From assembly GCA_019802505.1 (NCBI GenBank), contig JAFMOC010000078.1:1537501-1601500 (forward strand): a stretch of 64,000 nt of DNA, written 5' to 3'. The position numbers and the translations under genes were made by a program. Origin of the DNA: Corydoras sp. C115. Its lineage: Eukaryota > Chordata > Actinopteri > Siluriformes > Callichthyidae. The notes beneath the pieces are model-generated. The model saw only the letters and a list, made by a program, of their open reading frames with translations, was not told where the DNA came from and ran no database searches. Below, piece after piece: positions 1 through 11,239 of the stretch (positions within the stretch are counted from its first letter, which is position 1; each line of letters begins with the position of its first letter).

Positions 1-468
1 CGCTTTCACACGTCCTAATCTCCTGTTGAATTGCACATGGGGCCGTGGCCCCAGACCTTGTGCTGATGCGTGTGCGTGTGTGCGTGTGCGTGTGTGTGTG
101 TGTGTGTGTAAAACTCTCCGAACACACATTACATTTGCCATGTTCACACTCGGAGAAGTCAGAGAGGCCGTGGGAAAACAAAGCGCACGGCGCGAGAGTG
201 GGAAGAGATTCAGGGTTCAGCACGGAAGAGGCAGCAGTGCAACATGACACTGAGAGTGATGGAGGGAACCTGGAACCCATTACACTGCAGAGGGGGCTGG
301 GGGTTCTCTCGCACAAGGTCACGCCAATGCGTCTGCTTTCCCGGCTGCTGCATGTTCAGCCACCACCAGGGGCGTTTTAGGGTTGGTTCCCCCTCTGTCC
401 TCTTTAAAAAGTGCACTTTCATGAGGGTATTCATCCATTTTACAACTTCTGTTACTTTCATTTAGTTT
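1..468. other. Non-repetitive flank with short TG microsatellite
   Basis: No gene or interspersed repeat is recognised here. A degenerate TG/CG tract lies at about 69-110. The short open frames are not supported by splice sites or recognisable domains. Confidence 0.5.
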
Positions 469-470
469 GA

Positions 471-821
471 TCATTCATTCATTCATTATCTCCCGCTTTA
501 TCCTCTATTAGGGTCGCGGTGGGGTTCCCCATGCCCATCCAGGGGAGAACGTCTCGGGCGCTGGGCAGATAGACCCAGGACAGGGCGCCAATCCATCGCT
601 GGGTACACACTCACACACTCAAACACACTCTATATGGGGCAATTTAGAAAACTCAATTAACTTGATCCATGTTTTTTGGACTGTGGGAGGAAACCGGAGA
701 ACCCGGAGAAAACCCACACGGACATGGGGAGGACATGGAAACTCCACCCAGATGGGGATTCGAACCGGGAATCCCTAGCGCTGAGAGGCGAACGTGCTAA
801 CCACTAAGCCACCGTGCCGCC
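471..821 (-). mobile_element. DANA-like tRNA-derived SINE, full length
   Basis: This is a good reference copy, read on the minus strand. The head has an A box (TGGCTTAGTGG) and a B box (GGTTCGAATCC), the two halves of an internal RNA polymerase III promoter. A conserved body follows, containing the words TTTCCATGTTCTCCCC, CTCCGGTTTCCTCCCACAG and TTGCCCCATATAGAGTGTG. The 3' part reads GACCCTAATAGAGGATAAAG and ends in a short ATGAATG-type tail. Length is about 350 bp. The layout (tRNA head, conserved core, ATGAATG tail) resembles the zebrafish DANA/mermaid SINE as I remember it. The family name is an inference; the SINE call is firm. Confidence 0.88.
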
Positions 822-832
822 CTGTTATAAAG

Positions 833-1166
833 ATCCATCCATCCATCATCTTCCGCTTTATCCTCTATTAGGGTCGTTGGGGGGTTCCCCATGCCCATCC
901 AGGGGAGAACGTTTCGGGCGGTGGGCAGATACACCCAGGACAGGGGGCAATCTATCGCTGGGCACACACTCACTCACACAAACACACTCTATATGGGGCA
1001 ATTTGGAGAACTCAATTGACTTGATCCATGTTTTTGGACTGTGGGAGGAAACCGGAGAACCCGGAGGAAACCCACGCGGACACGGGGAGAACATGGAAAC
1101 TCCACCCAGATGGGGATTGGAATCCCTAGTGCTGAGAGGAGAACATGCCAACCACTAAGCCACGGC
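833..1166 (-). mobile_element. DANA-like SINE, B box partly deleted
   Basis: Same family as the copy just upstream and in the same orientation, separated by about 12 bp. About 11 bases are missing at the B box (GGGATTGGAATCCC replaces the normal word), so the internal promoter is broken. Confidence 0.82.
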
Positions 1167-1324
1167 CCTGTCCATCACTGCGGTTCTAACGCATGAGATC
1201 ATATACAAATGTGTATTACATGAATTATATGTTCAGTACACAATGTATGGACTAAAGTATTAACACCCCTACATAGTACACTGATCCCCACAGAGGAACA
1301 CACATACACACACTAGTAAATATA

Positions 1325-1361
1325 AACACCCAGGACAGGGCACAAACCAATAGCTGGACAC

Positions 1362-1400
<39 letters not shown>

Positions 1401-1415
1401 ATAGGGGCAATTTTA
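1325..1415 (-). mobile_element. Degenerate SINE fragment with expanded AC tract
   Basis: The words ACACCCAGGACAGGGC and GGGGCAATTTTAGA frame an expanded (AC)n tract at about 1363-1399. In intact copies this place holds a short imperfect CA stretch, so this looks like a microsatellite that grew inside a SINE. Confidence 0.6.
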
Positions 1416-1490
1416 GATGTAATGGTGTTGGAGAAAAGAAAGACAAAATGAAGACATAGATTAATACTTAGTGTCAACACCTAGTTATAG

Positions 1491-1710
1491 GGCGGCACGG
1501 TGGCTTAGAGGTTGGCATGTTCTCCTAGGGGCAATTAAGAGCAACCAATTCCACTTCAATCCATATTTTTGGACTGTGGGAGGAAACCGGAGAACACGAT
1601 GAAAACCCACACGGACACAAGGAGAACATGGAAACTCCACCCGGATTGGGATTGGAACCTAATCCACAGTGCTGAGAGGCAGACCTGAGAACTACTACAC
1701 CAGGGTACCA
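1491..1710. mobile_element. Chimeric SINE with inverted junction
   Basis: About 40 bp of plus-oriented SINE head (GGCGGCACGGTGGCTTAG onward, to TGTTCTCCT) is joined directly to minus-oriented body and head sequence that runs to about 1710. This is a head-to-head inversion with loss of the intervening body. A similar junction occurs near 25.27 kb. Confidence 0.65.
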
Positions 1711-1720
1711 TCTCTGATTA

Positions 1721-1800
1721 CAATCTCATTTCATTATCTTTCACTTAATCCTCCACTAGGCTCTCAGGGGGTTCTCCATGCCCATCCAGGGGGACATTGC
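1721..1800 (-). mobile_element. SINE 3'-end fragment
   Basis: A diverged tail segment (CATTATCTTTCACTTAATCC, then GGGGGTTCTCCATGCCCATCC) that stops before the core domain. Confidence 0.55.
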
Positions 1801-1861
1801 CACCCAACATATAGATTATTTGCTTATTTGTTATCGATTATGAGAGATTCTGGTAATTAAA

Positions 1862-3000
1862 ACAGCTCAGTGACACTGCTGGGATAGGAATAATGCACCA
1901 ACCAAATAACCCCTGCTCTGTGGTGCTACTATTGGGGTTCTGACCATTAGAACAGAGTAAAGGGGAAGTACACAGTATGTACTGTAGAACACAAACAGAT
2001 GGACTACAGTCTGGAATTGTAGAACTACAAAGTCCATCTTTATATTAATTAAAACTGAGAACATGGACTTTTGTAGTTCTCCAATTCCAGACTGTAGTCC
2101 ATCTGTTTGTTCTACAGTACATACTGTGTACGTCTCCTTTACTCTGTTCTAATGGTCAGAACCCCAATAGTACCCCCACAGAGCAGGGGTTATTTGGTTG
2201 GTGCATTATTCTCATTCTCAACACTGTTTAAAACTGCTTTAACAGACTTTACACAGAACCAGTTAGAACACGCCCCCTTCTTGCTCCATCATCTATTTCC
2301 TCCACTTATCATATAGATGGACTTTGTAGTTTTATAACTACAGACTGTAGAACATCTGTGTTCTTGTTGTTGTTAGTCCCCTGTTGGTTCTCTGTTCTCT
2401 ATTGACAGAACAGGTATCATTTGGGTGGTGGATTGTTTCTTGTCGGTTCTGCAGTGACACTGATGTGGTGAGGGGGTTTTAGTGCAGCAGTGCTGCTGGA
2501 GTTTCAGTTCTCCACCTCAGTGACACTGCTGGGATAGGAATAATGCACCAACCAAATAACCCCTGCTCTGTGGTGGTACTATTGGGGTTCTGACCATTAG
2601 AACAGAGTAAAGGGGACGTACACAGTATGAACTGTAGAACAAACAGATGGACTACAGTCTGGAACTACAAAGTCAGATTGAGAACATGGACTTTGTAGTT
2701 TTATAATTACAGACTGTAGAACATCTGTGTTCTTGTTGTTGTTGGTCCCCTGTTGGTTCTCTGTTCTCTATTGACAGAACAGGTATCATTCGGGTGGTGG
2801 ATTGTTTATTGTCGGTTCTGCAGTGACACTGATGTGGTGAGGGGGTTTTAGTGCAGCAGTGCTGCTGGAGTTTCATTCCTCCACCTCAGTGACACTGCTG
2901 GGATAGGAATAATGCCCCAACCAAATAACCCCTGCTCTGTGGTGCTACTATTGGGGTTCTGACCATTAGAACAGAGTAAAGGAGACCTGCTAAGAGGTAC
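1862..3000. repeat. Palindromic repeat block (three partial units)
   Basis: The sequence at about 1866-2220 is a long inverted repeat. The left arm runs from GACACTGCTGGGATAGGAAT to ACTACAAAGTCCATC, and the right arm repeats it in reverse complement after a centre near 2050. Further half units follow at about 2323-2660 and 2680-2990. The same family appears at 33.4-35.0, 46.3-46.7 and 61.1-61.4 kb. The structure suggests a non-autonomous DNA element (MITE-like) or a satellite derived from one. No ends with a target duplication were identified here. Confidence 0.75.
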
Positions 3001-3171
3001 AGACCACAGCACCGTCGTACGTTTTCAGTAATGCAGTCGTATTTATAAAGTGCTCATTATAAAAGAACATTGCGTTTACAACAGAAAGAGCAATTTAAAG
3101 GTGAGAGTGTCTCCCGAAAATAAACAATAACGCTTAAAAAGAAAAAAGAGAACTCAGCCAATAACAGAGAG

Positions 3172-4722
3172 ACATTCATTCATCCATTATCTTCCGCTTT
3201 ATCCTCTATTAGGGTTGTGGGGGGGGTTCTCCATGTCTATCCAGGGGAGAACGTTTCGGGCGCTGGGCAGATACACCCAGGACAGGACGCCAATCTATCG
3301 CTGAACACACACACACTCACAAACACACTATATGGGGCAATTTGGAGCATTCCATTGAATCCATGTTTTTAGACTGATGGAAGGAAACTGGAGAACCCAG
3401 AGATGAAGAGAACATGGAAACTCCACCCAGATTGGGATTCGAACCTGGATCCCCAGTGCTGAGAGGCGAACGTGCAGATCACTACGCCCCATAGACAATC
3501 CATCCATTATGTTGTACAGTACTAGGGTCGCGGGGGAGGGGGGGGGAGGGGGGTTCTCCATGTCCATCCAGGGGAGAACGTTTCGGGCGCTGGGCAGATA
3601 CACCCAGGACAGGACACCAATCTATCACTGAACACACACACACTCACATAAACACACTATATGGGGCAATTTGGAGCATTCCATTGAATCCATGTTTTTA
3701 GACTGATGGAAGGAAACTGGAGAACCCGGAGATGAAGAGAACATGGAAACTCCACCCAGATTGGGATTCGAACCTGGATCGCCAGTGCCGAGAGGCGAAC
3801 GTGCAGATCACTACGCCCCATAGACAATCCATCCATTATGTTGTACAGTACTAGGGTCGCGGGGGGGGGGGGGGTTCTCCATGTCCATCCAGGGGAGAAC
3901 GTTTCGGGCGCTGGGCAGATACACCCAGGACAGGACGCCAATCTATCACTGTACACACTCACTCACACGCACACTCTATATAGGGCAATTTGGAGAATTC
4001 AATTGACCTTGATCCATGTTTTTGGAGTGTGGGAGGAAACCGGAGAACTCGGAGGAAACCCACACGGCCACGGGGAGAACATGGACACTCCACCCAGATT
4101 GAGATTCGAACCGGGAAACCCTAGCGCTGAGAGGTGTTCATGATTCCCAACACCAATCTTTTGTTGGGTGAGCACACACACTCTATATGGGGCAATTTGG
4201 AGAATTCAATTGACCTTGATCCATGTTTTTGGAGTGTTGGAGGAAACCGGAGAACCCGGAGGAAACCCACGTGGACACGGGGAGAACATGGAAACCAGCC
4301 AGACTGAGATTCGAAGCCGGGAATCCCCAGCGCTGAGAGGAGAACATGCCAACCACTAAGCCACCAGAGACACAATCCATTCATTCATTCATTATCTACC
4401 GCTTTCTCCTCTATTAGGGTCGCGGTGGGGTTCCCCATGCCCATCCAGGGGAGAACGTCTCGGGCGCTGGGCAGATAGACCCAGGACGGGGCGCCAATCC
4501 ATCGCTGGACACACACTCACTCACACAGACACACTCTATATGGGGCAATTTGGAGCATTCAATATACAATGAATCCACGTTTTCGGACTGTGGGAGGAAA
4601 CCGGAGAACCCGGAGGAAACCCACGTGGACACGGGGAGAACATGGAAACCACCCAGATTGGGATTCGAAGCCGGATCCTCAGCGCTGAGAGGAGAACATG
4701 CTAACCACTAAGCCACCAGAGA
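3172..4722 (-). repeat. Tandem cluster of diverged DANA-like SINEs
   Basis: Four to five minus-strand SINE units follow one another. Two of them share the same unusual junction (CCATCCATTATGTTGTACAG, at about 3499 and 3829), showing they arose by local duplication with a period near 330 bp. The unit at about 4133-4370 is shortened. The last, at about 4378-4722, is closer to full length. Poly-G runs interrupt the tail-core border. Confidence 0.78.
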
Positions 4723-4801
4723 CACAATCCAGATTATTTAAAATCACAGTAACGGCAGATGATCAGGTTCTGAGGTTCGACGTACGAACTCGCAGTTATC
4801 T

Positions 4802-5126
4802 CGTAAATGTTCAAATAAAACGTCGTAAACGTTAAAATAAAACGTCGTAAACGTTAAAATAAAACGTCGTAAACGTTAAAATAAAACGTCGTAAACGTTA
4901 AAATAAAACGTCGTAAACGTTAAAATAAAACGTCGTAAACGTTAAAATAAAATGTCGTAAATGTTCAAATAAAACGTCGTAAACGTTCAAATAAAACGTC
5001 GTAAACGTTCAAATAAAACGTCGTAAACGTTCAAATAAAACGTCGTAAATGTTAAAATAAAACGTCGTAAATGTTCAAATAAAACGTCGTAAACGTTCAA
5101 ATAAAATGTCGTAAATGTTAAAATAA
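4802..5126. repeat. 22-bp minisatellite, about 15 copies
   Basis: The unit is CGTAAACGTTAAAATAAAAC plus GT (22 bp), with variants ATGTT and GTTCAAA. Each standard unit carries the palindrome AACGTT and three CpG dinucleotides. The copies are in perfect register from 4802 to about 5126. Confidence 0.93.
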
Positions 5127-5770
5127 GAATCCCGCACCATGTGACCTGCTCAGCACAACAGCTTTAAAACGGGAGCTGTGTGAGGACCACGGAACGTCAC
5201 GGCACCTGCAGAGAACGGCGTGAACGCAGCGCTACAGATCAATCGACGGGATGAACTGACAGACTGATCAATACTCACTGCGACCGAGGAACTCGCTGCA
5301 GGGACGACACGAAGATCACGGAACCCATGCAAGTGTCCTTCTCTAGTTAAGTTTTGGCAAACGCAGAACAGGAGGAGGGACAGTGGGACGGTGGGACGGT
5401 GGGACGATCCGAGCCTGACTTTTTCGATGGACTCCCCTTATTTGGCGACGCCGCATTCGCAAAAGGGAGCTGCATTCGCGCCTCTCTCCACTCCACACTC
5501 CACACGGCCTCCGTCTGAAGCAGAGCCCCGCAAAGCTCCAAAACGTGAACGCCGGCTCCAAAACAATCCCTCGAGTGTTTGGATTTCGGAGGCGCAAACC
5601 GGGGCAGCGGAGGGATTTGGGAAGTTGAAACGAGCACGGGGTCATGTGTGGACACGGGATTTTAAAGACAACGTCCCCCACCTGCTACCGCGAGAAAGTG
5701 CCGTCAAAAATAATATTAAAAGTGTTAAATATTAAAAGTTTAAGATTTTTTCAGGTTCTAAAAGAATACT
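5127..5770. other. Non-repetitive GC-rich interval, no gene assigned
   Basis: This is a low-repeat interval with many CpGs and a short direct repeat (GGACGGTGGGAC, about 5387-5405). An open minus-strand frame of about 110 codons covers 5343-5681, but its translation shows no domain I recognise and is low in complexity. It could be an exon, a regulatory element or chance. Confidence 0.4.
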
Positions 5771-5774
5771 GAAG

Positions 5775-7972
5775 TGGCTCAGCGCTAGGGGTTCCAGGTT
5801 CGCATCCCAATCTGGGTGGAGTTTCCATGTTCTCCCCGTGTCCACGTGGGTTTCCTCCAGGTTCATGGAACAAGTCAATTGAATTCTCCGAATTGCCCCA
5901 TATAGAGTGTGTTGGTGTGAGTGAGTGAGTGTGTGCTCAATGATAGATTGGCGTCTTAGTGGTTGGCACGTTCTCCTCTCAGCGCTAGGGATTCCCGGTT
6001 CGAATACCAATCGGGGTGGAGTTTCCATGTTCTCCCCGTGTCTACATGGGTTTCCTCCAGGTTCATGGAACAAGTCAATTGAATTCTCCGAATTGCCCCA
6101 TATAGAGTGTGTTTGTGTGAGTGCTCAATGATAGATTGGCGTCTTAGTGGTTAGCACGTTCTCCTCTCAGCACTAGGGATTCCCGGTTCGAATCCCCATC
6201 TGGGTGGAGTTTCCATGTTCTCCCCGTGTCCACGTGGGTTTCATCCGGGTTCTCCGGTTTCCTCCCACAGTCCAAAAACATGGATCAAGTCAATTCAATT
6301 CTCCAAATTGCCCCATATAGAGTGTGTGTGTGAGTGAGTGTGTGCCCAGTGATAGATTGGCGTCTTAGTGGTTAGCATGTTCTCCTCTCAGCGCTAGGGA
6401 TTCCCGGTTCGAATCCCAATCGGGGTGGAGTTTCCATGTTCTCCCCGTGTCCACGTGGGTTTCCTCCAGGTTCATGGAACAAGTCAATTGAATTCTCCGA
6501 ATTGCCCCATATAGAGTGTGTTTGTGTGAGTGAGTGAGTGTGTGCTCAATGATAGATTGGCGTCTTAGTGGTTGGCACGTTCTCCTCTCAGCGCTAGGGA
6601 TTCCCGGTTCGAATACCAATCTGGGTGGAGTTTCCATGTTCTCCCCGTGTCCACATGGGTTTCCTCCAGGTTCATGGAACAAGTCAATTGAATTCTCCGA
6701 ATTGCCCCATATAGAGTGTGTTGGTGTGAGTGAGTGAGTGTGTGCTCAATGATAGATTGGCGTCTTAGTGGTTAGCACGTTCTCCTCTCAGCACTAGGGA
6801 TTCCCGGTTCGAATCCCCATCTGGGTGGAGTTTCCATGTTCTCCCCGTGTCCACGTGGGTTTCATCCGGGTTCTCCGGTTTCCTCCCACAGTCCAAAAAC
6901 ATGGATCAAGTCAATTCAATTCTCCAAATTGCCCCATATAGAGTGTGTGTGTGAGTGAGTGTGTGCCCAGTGATAGATTGGCGTCTTAGTGGTTAGCATG
7001 TTCTCCTCTCAGCGCTAGGGATTCCCGGTTCGAATCCCAATCGGGGTGGAGTTTCCATGTTCTCCCCGTGTCCACGTGGGTTTCCTCCAGGTTCATGGAA
7101 CAAGTCAATTGAATTCTCCGAATTGCCCCATATAGAGTGTGTTTGTGTGAGTGAGTGAGTGTGTGCTCAATGATAGATTGGCGTCTTAGTGGTTGGCACG
7201 TTCTCCTCTCAGCGCTAGGGATTCCCGGTTCGAATACCAATCGGGGTGGAGTTTCCATGTTCTCCCCGTGTCCACGTGGGTTTCCTCCGGGTTCTCCGGT
7301 TTTCTCCCAAAGTCCAAAAACATGGATCAAGTCAATTCAATTCTCCAAATTGCCCCATATAGAGTGTGTATAGAGTGTGTGTGTGAGTGAGTGTGTGCCC
7401 AGTGATAGATTGGCGTCTTAGTGGTTGGCATGTTCTCCTCTCAGCGCTAGGGATTCCCGGTTCGAATCCCAATCGGGGTGGAGTTTCCATGTTCTCCCCG
7501 TGTCCACGTGGGTTTCCTCCGGGTTCTCCGGTTTCCTCCCACAGTCCAAAAACATGGATCAAGTCAATTCAATTCTCCGAATTGCCCCATATAGAGTGTG
7601 TGTGTGAGTGAGTGTGTGCCCAGTGATAGATTGGCGTCTTAGTGGTTGGCATGTTCTCCTCTCAGCGCTAGGGATTCCCGGTTCGAATCCCAAACTGGGT
7701 GGAGTTTCCATGTTCTCCCCGCGTCCACGTGGGTTTCCTCTGGGTTCTCCGGTTTCCTCCCACAGTCCAAAAACATGGATCAAGTCAATTCAATTCTCCA
7801 ACTTGCCCCATATAGAGTGTGTCTGTGTGTGAGTGTGTGTCCTGTGACGGATTGGCGTCCTGTCCTGGGTGTATCTGCCCAGCGCCCGAAACGTTCTCCC
7901 CTGGATGGACATGGGGAACCCCCCCCCCCAACGACCCTAATTGAGGATAAAAAGGAAGATGATGGATGGATG
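5775..7972 (+). repeat. SINE-derived tandem array with higher-order repeat
   Basis: Truncated DANA-like SINEs are joined head to tail: the word ATAGATTGGCGT of one unit runs directly into CTTAGTGGTT of the next. Unit starts lie at 5955, 6143, 6364, 6564, 6764, 6985, 7185, 7417 and 7638, so steps are 188, 221, 200, 200, 221, 200, 232 and 221 bp. The pattern 200+200+221 gives a 621-bp higher-order unit (6364-6985). The approximately 200-bp units share a deletion that replaces part of the core with CAGGTTCATGGAACAAGTC. Only the last unit keeps a normal SINE 3' end (to 7972). Confidence 0.9.
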
Positions 7973-8033
7973 GCTTTTCAATCTCCATTCTAGTTTACCC
8001 CAAAATGTTTGATTGGGGGGTGGGGGGTATCTT

Positions 8034-8318
8034 GTGATGTAATAGTTACCATGTTCACCTCTCAGTGCTGGGGATCCAGGTTCGAATCCCAATCTGGGTG
8101 GAGTTTCCATGTTCTCCCCGTGTCCGCGTGGGTTTCCTCTGGGTTCTCCGGTTTCCTCCCACAGTCCAAAAACATGGATTCAATTCATGAATGGGCTGCT
8201 CCAAATTGCCCCATATATAGAGTGTGTGTGTGTGTACCCAGTGACAGATTGGTGCCCCATCCTGGGTGTATCTGCCTAGCGCCTGGAACACCACCACCAC
8301 CACCACCACCACCCTAGT
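8034..8318 (+). mobile_element. SINE copy with CAC-repeat 3' end
   Basis: The plus-oriented body starts near GTAATAGTTACCATGTTCAC and the B box is intact. It ends in a (CCA)n run at about 8289-8313 instead of the normal tail. Confidence 0.72.
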
Positions 8319-8319
8319 A

Positions 8320-8472
8320 GATGCCCATTAGGGGAGAATGTTTCAGGGGCTGTGCAGACACTTTTCCAGGACTGAACCCACACGGACACGGGGAGGACAT
8401 GGAAACTCCACCCAGATTGGGATTCGAACCGGGAATCCCTAGTGCTGAGAGGAGAACATGCTAACCACTAAC
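8320..8472 (-). mobile_element. Internally deleted SINE
   Basis: The tail word CCCATTAGGGGAGAATG is followed, after a deletion of the middle, by the head half ending at CTAACCACTAACCC. Confidence 0.65.
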
Positions 8473-8489
8473 CCTTGGCTATTCTATGA

Positions 8490-8830
8490 TGATTTATTCA
8501 TTCATTCATTATCCTCTACTAGGGTCGCGGGGGGTTCCCCATGCCCATCCAGGGGAGAACGTTTCGGGCGCTGGGCAGATACACCCAGGACAGGGCGCCA
8601 ATCTATCGTTAGGCACACACTCACTCACACACACACTCTATATGGGGCAATTTGGAGAATTCGATTGACCTTGATCCATGTTTTTGGACTGTGGGAGGAA
8701 ACCGGAGAACCCGGAGGAAACCCACGCGGACACGGGGAGGACATGGAAACTCCACCCAGATTGGGATTCGACCCGGGAATCACTAGTGCTGAGAGGAGAA
8801 CATGCTAACCACTAAGCCACCGTGCCGCCC
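8490..8830 (-). mobile_element. DANA-like SINE, near full length
   Basis: It has the ATTCATTC tail, the core words and a terminal CCACTAAGCCACCGTGCCGC. The B box carries one change (GATTCGACCC). Confidence 0.85.
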
Positions 8831-8857
8831 CTTTAGAATAAAAACCAAACAAATTTC

Positions 8858-9188
8858 ATCCAACCATTATCTTCTGCTTTATCCTCTGTTAGGGTCGCGG
8901 TGGGGTTCCCCATGCCCATCCAGGGGAGAACGTTTCGGGCACTGGGCAGATACACCCAGGACAGGACGCCAATCTATCACTGGACACACTCACTCACTCA
9001 CACACTCTATATGGGGCAATTTGGAGAACTCAATTGACTTGATCCATGTTTTTGGACTGTGGGAGGAAACCGGAGAACCCGGAGGAAACCCACACGGACA
9101 CGGGGAGGACATGGAAACTCCACCCAGATTGGGATTCGAACCGGGAATCCCTAGCACTGAGAGGAGAACATGTTAATGACCACACCAC
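8858..9188 (-). mobile_element. DANA-like SINE, near full length
   Basis: Same family and orientation as its neighbour. The 5' head is degraded at the very end (TGTTAATGACCACACC). Confidence 0.82.
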
Positions 9189-9576
9189 TAACAATCCATT
9201 ACCGAAGTAATACATGCCCCCGTATCGGTCCTGAGTCTAAAGATACAAAGTACATGAGAACATCTAAATATAGAGAGAAACACAGCAGGGAACTACAAAG
9301 TGCATCCATTAAAATATACACGAAGAGTCGAACAACAACATGGTCGCTTGAATAATTAATACAATTTAATAAAAATAATAAACGAATCGTTTCATTTAAG
9401 TCTTCTAGAGGACATGAGCTCATTAAATCTAGAACTTTCATTCATGATGCCAAAGGAGATAAGGTTGAAGTTTTAACACAGTAACACACTGCCATCTAGT
9501 GGACGAGTTAAACGTGAGTTCCTAAATTATAGTGCAAACAGACGTTTCGTTTGGAATTAATGCTGAGTGCCATAAA
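9189..9576. other. AT-rich unassigned interval
   Basis: No repeat family or coding sequence is recognised. The word CTGCCATCTAGTGG at about 9491 is the kind often left by degraded transposon or SINE ends. Confidence 0.4.
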
Positions 9577-9913
9577 AATATTCATTCATTCATTCATTAT
9601 CTCCCGCTTTATCCTCTATTAGGGTCGCGGGGGGGTTCCCCATGTCCATCCAGGGGAGAAGGTCTCGGGCGCTGGGCAGATACACCCAGGAAAGGGCGCC
9701 AATCCATCGCTGGGCACATACTCACTCACACAGACACACTCTATATGGGGCAATTTTGAGAATTCAATTGACTTGATCCATGTTTTTGGACTGTGGGATG
9801 AAACCGGAGAACCCGGAGGAAGCCCACGCGGACATGGGGAGAACATGGAAACTCCGCCCAGATGGGGATTCGAACCGGGAATCCCCAGCGCTGAGAGGCC
9901 ACCGTGCCGCCCT
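9577..9913 (-). mobile_element. DANA-like SINE lacking part of the head
   Basis: The tail is (ATTC)n and the core is intact. About 20 bp are missing between GCTGAGAGG and CCACCGTGCCGC, which removes the A box. Confidence 0.82.
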
Positions 9914-10054
9914 GACATAAAAATAAATGACTAAAATAAAAAAAACACCACAAGGTGGCACTAAGCCACCGTGCCTCCCAGATGGCGTACCATATCAGAT
10001 TATTCTTCGATGTGCTGCTTAATAATTTCTCCAGAAGTTCATGAGATAATCATG

Positions 10055-10250
10055 GGGAGTGGTAGGTCAGTGGTTAGGGTGTTGGGTTATCAATCTGAAG
10101 GTTGGGGGTTCAAATCCCAGGTCCACTGAAGTTACCAATGTGGGTCCTTGAGCAAGACCCTTAACCCTCATTGCTCCAGGGATGTTGTGATGAACCCTGT
10201 GCTCACCTTGTAAGTCACTTTGGATAAAAGCGTCCAATAAATGACCGAAT
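10055..10250 (+). mobile_element. V-SINE-type element with L2-like tail
   Basis: The tRNA-like head has an A box (TAGGTCAGTGG) and B box (GGTTCAAATCC). The central word CTTGAGCAAGACCCTTAACC is, from my knowledge, typical of the V-SINE core. The 3' end TTTGGATAAAAGCGTCCAAT matches the tail of the L2-type LINE fragment found at 13.4 kb. Two sister copies lie near 42.4 and 44.8 kb. Confidence 0.85.
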
Positions 10251-10257
10251 GTCCTTT

Positions 10258-10392
10258 TCATTAATTAATTCATTATCTTCCGCTTTATCCTCTATTAGGG
10301 TCGCGGGAGGGGGTTCCCCATGCCCATCCAGGGGAGAACGTTTCGGACCCTGGGCAGATACACCCAGGACAGGACGCCAATCTATCACTGAT
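10258..10392 (-). mobile_element. 3'-end fragment of DANA-like SINE
   Basis: The tail and distal core are present up to CCAATCTATCACTG, and then the element stops. Confidence 0.75.
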
Positions 10393-10487
10393 GACCAAAT
10401 ATCAATATATCAATATCAAAAGGTCACAAAGCCGACACGATAACACGAGTTATCTCTTTACAATTTTTTTAAATGACATCTCAAATG

Positions 10488-10838
10488 GGGCGGCACGGTG
10501 GCTTAGTGTTTAGCATGTTCTCCTCTCAGCACTAGGGATTCCCGGTTCGAATCCCCATCGGGGTGGAGTTTCCATGTTCTCCCCGTGTCCACGTGGGTTT
10601 CCTCCGGGTTCTCCGGTTTCCACCCACAGTCCAAAAACATGGATTAAGGTCAATTGAGTTCTCCAAATTGCCCCATATAGAGTGTGTCTGTGTGAGTGAG
10701 TGTGTGCCCAGTGATAGATTGGCGTCCTGTCCTGGGTGTATCTGCCCAACGCCCGAAACGTTCTCCCCTGGATGGTCATGGAGAACCCCCCCACGACCCT
10801 AATAGAGGATAAAGCGGAAGATAATGGATGAATGGATG
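10488..10838 (+). mobile_element. DANA-like SINE, full length
   Basis: It starts GGGGCGGCACGGTGGCTTAG, has both promoter boxes (GGTTCGAATCC), and ends GATAATGGATGAATGGATGG. The flanks ACATCTCAAATG (about 10475) and ACATCTCAAATG (about 10840) match, giving a 12-bp target-site duplication. Confidence 0.9.
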
Positions 10839-10892
10839 GGACATCTCAAATGTTCTGCACGGAGATAAAACAATAATGGTTAAAATTAAAAT

Positions 10893-11239
10893 CCATTCAT
10901 TATCTCCCGCTTTATCCTCTATTAGGGTCGCGGGGGCGGGGGGTTCCCCATGCCCATCCAGGGGAGAACGTTCGGGCGCTGGGCAGATACACCCAGGACA
11001 GGTTGCCAATCTATCGCTGGGCACACACTCACTCACACAGACACACTCTATATGGGGCAATTTGGAGAACTCAATTGACTTGATTCATGTTTTTGGACTG
11101 TGGGAGGAAACCGGAGAACCCGGAGGAAACCCACGCGGACACGGGGAGAACATGGAAACTCCACCCAGATTGGGATTCGAATCGGGAATCCCTAGTGCTG
11201 AGAGGAGAACATGCCAACCACTAAGCCACCGTGCCGCCC
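10893..11239 (-). mobile_element. DANA-like SINE, full length
   Basis: The tail is short (ATTCATTATCTCCC). The head is complete to CCACCGTGCCGCCC and the B box is GATTCGAATC. The flanks share AAAATAAAATC-like sequence. Confidence 0.86.

Noticed and set aside
4802..5126. CRISPR-like array
   Set aside because: There are no unique spacers between repeats. The 22-mers are contiguous, and the genomic setting is a fish.
10055..10130. tRNA gene
   Set aside because: A and B boxes are present, but there is no paired acceptor stem and the sequence continues into a V-SINE core. The same holds for the copies near 42.35 and 44.70 kb and for all DANA-like heads.
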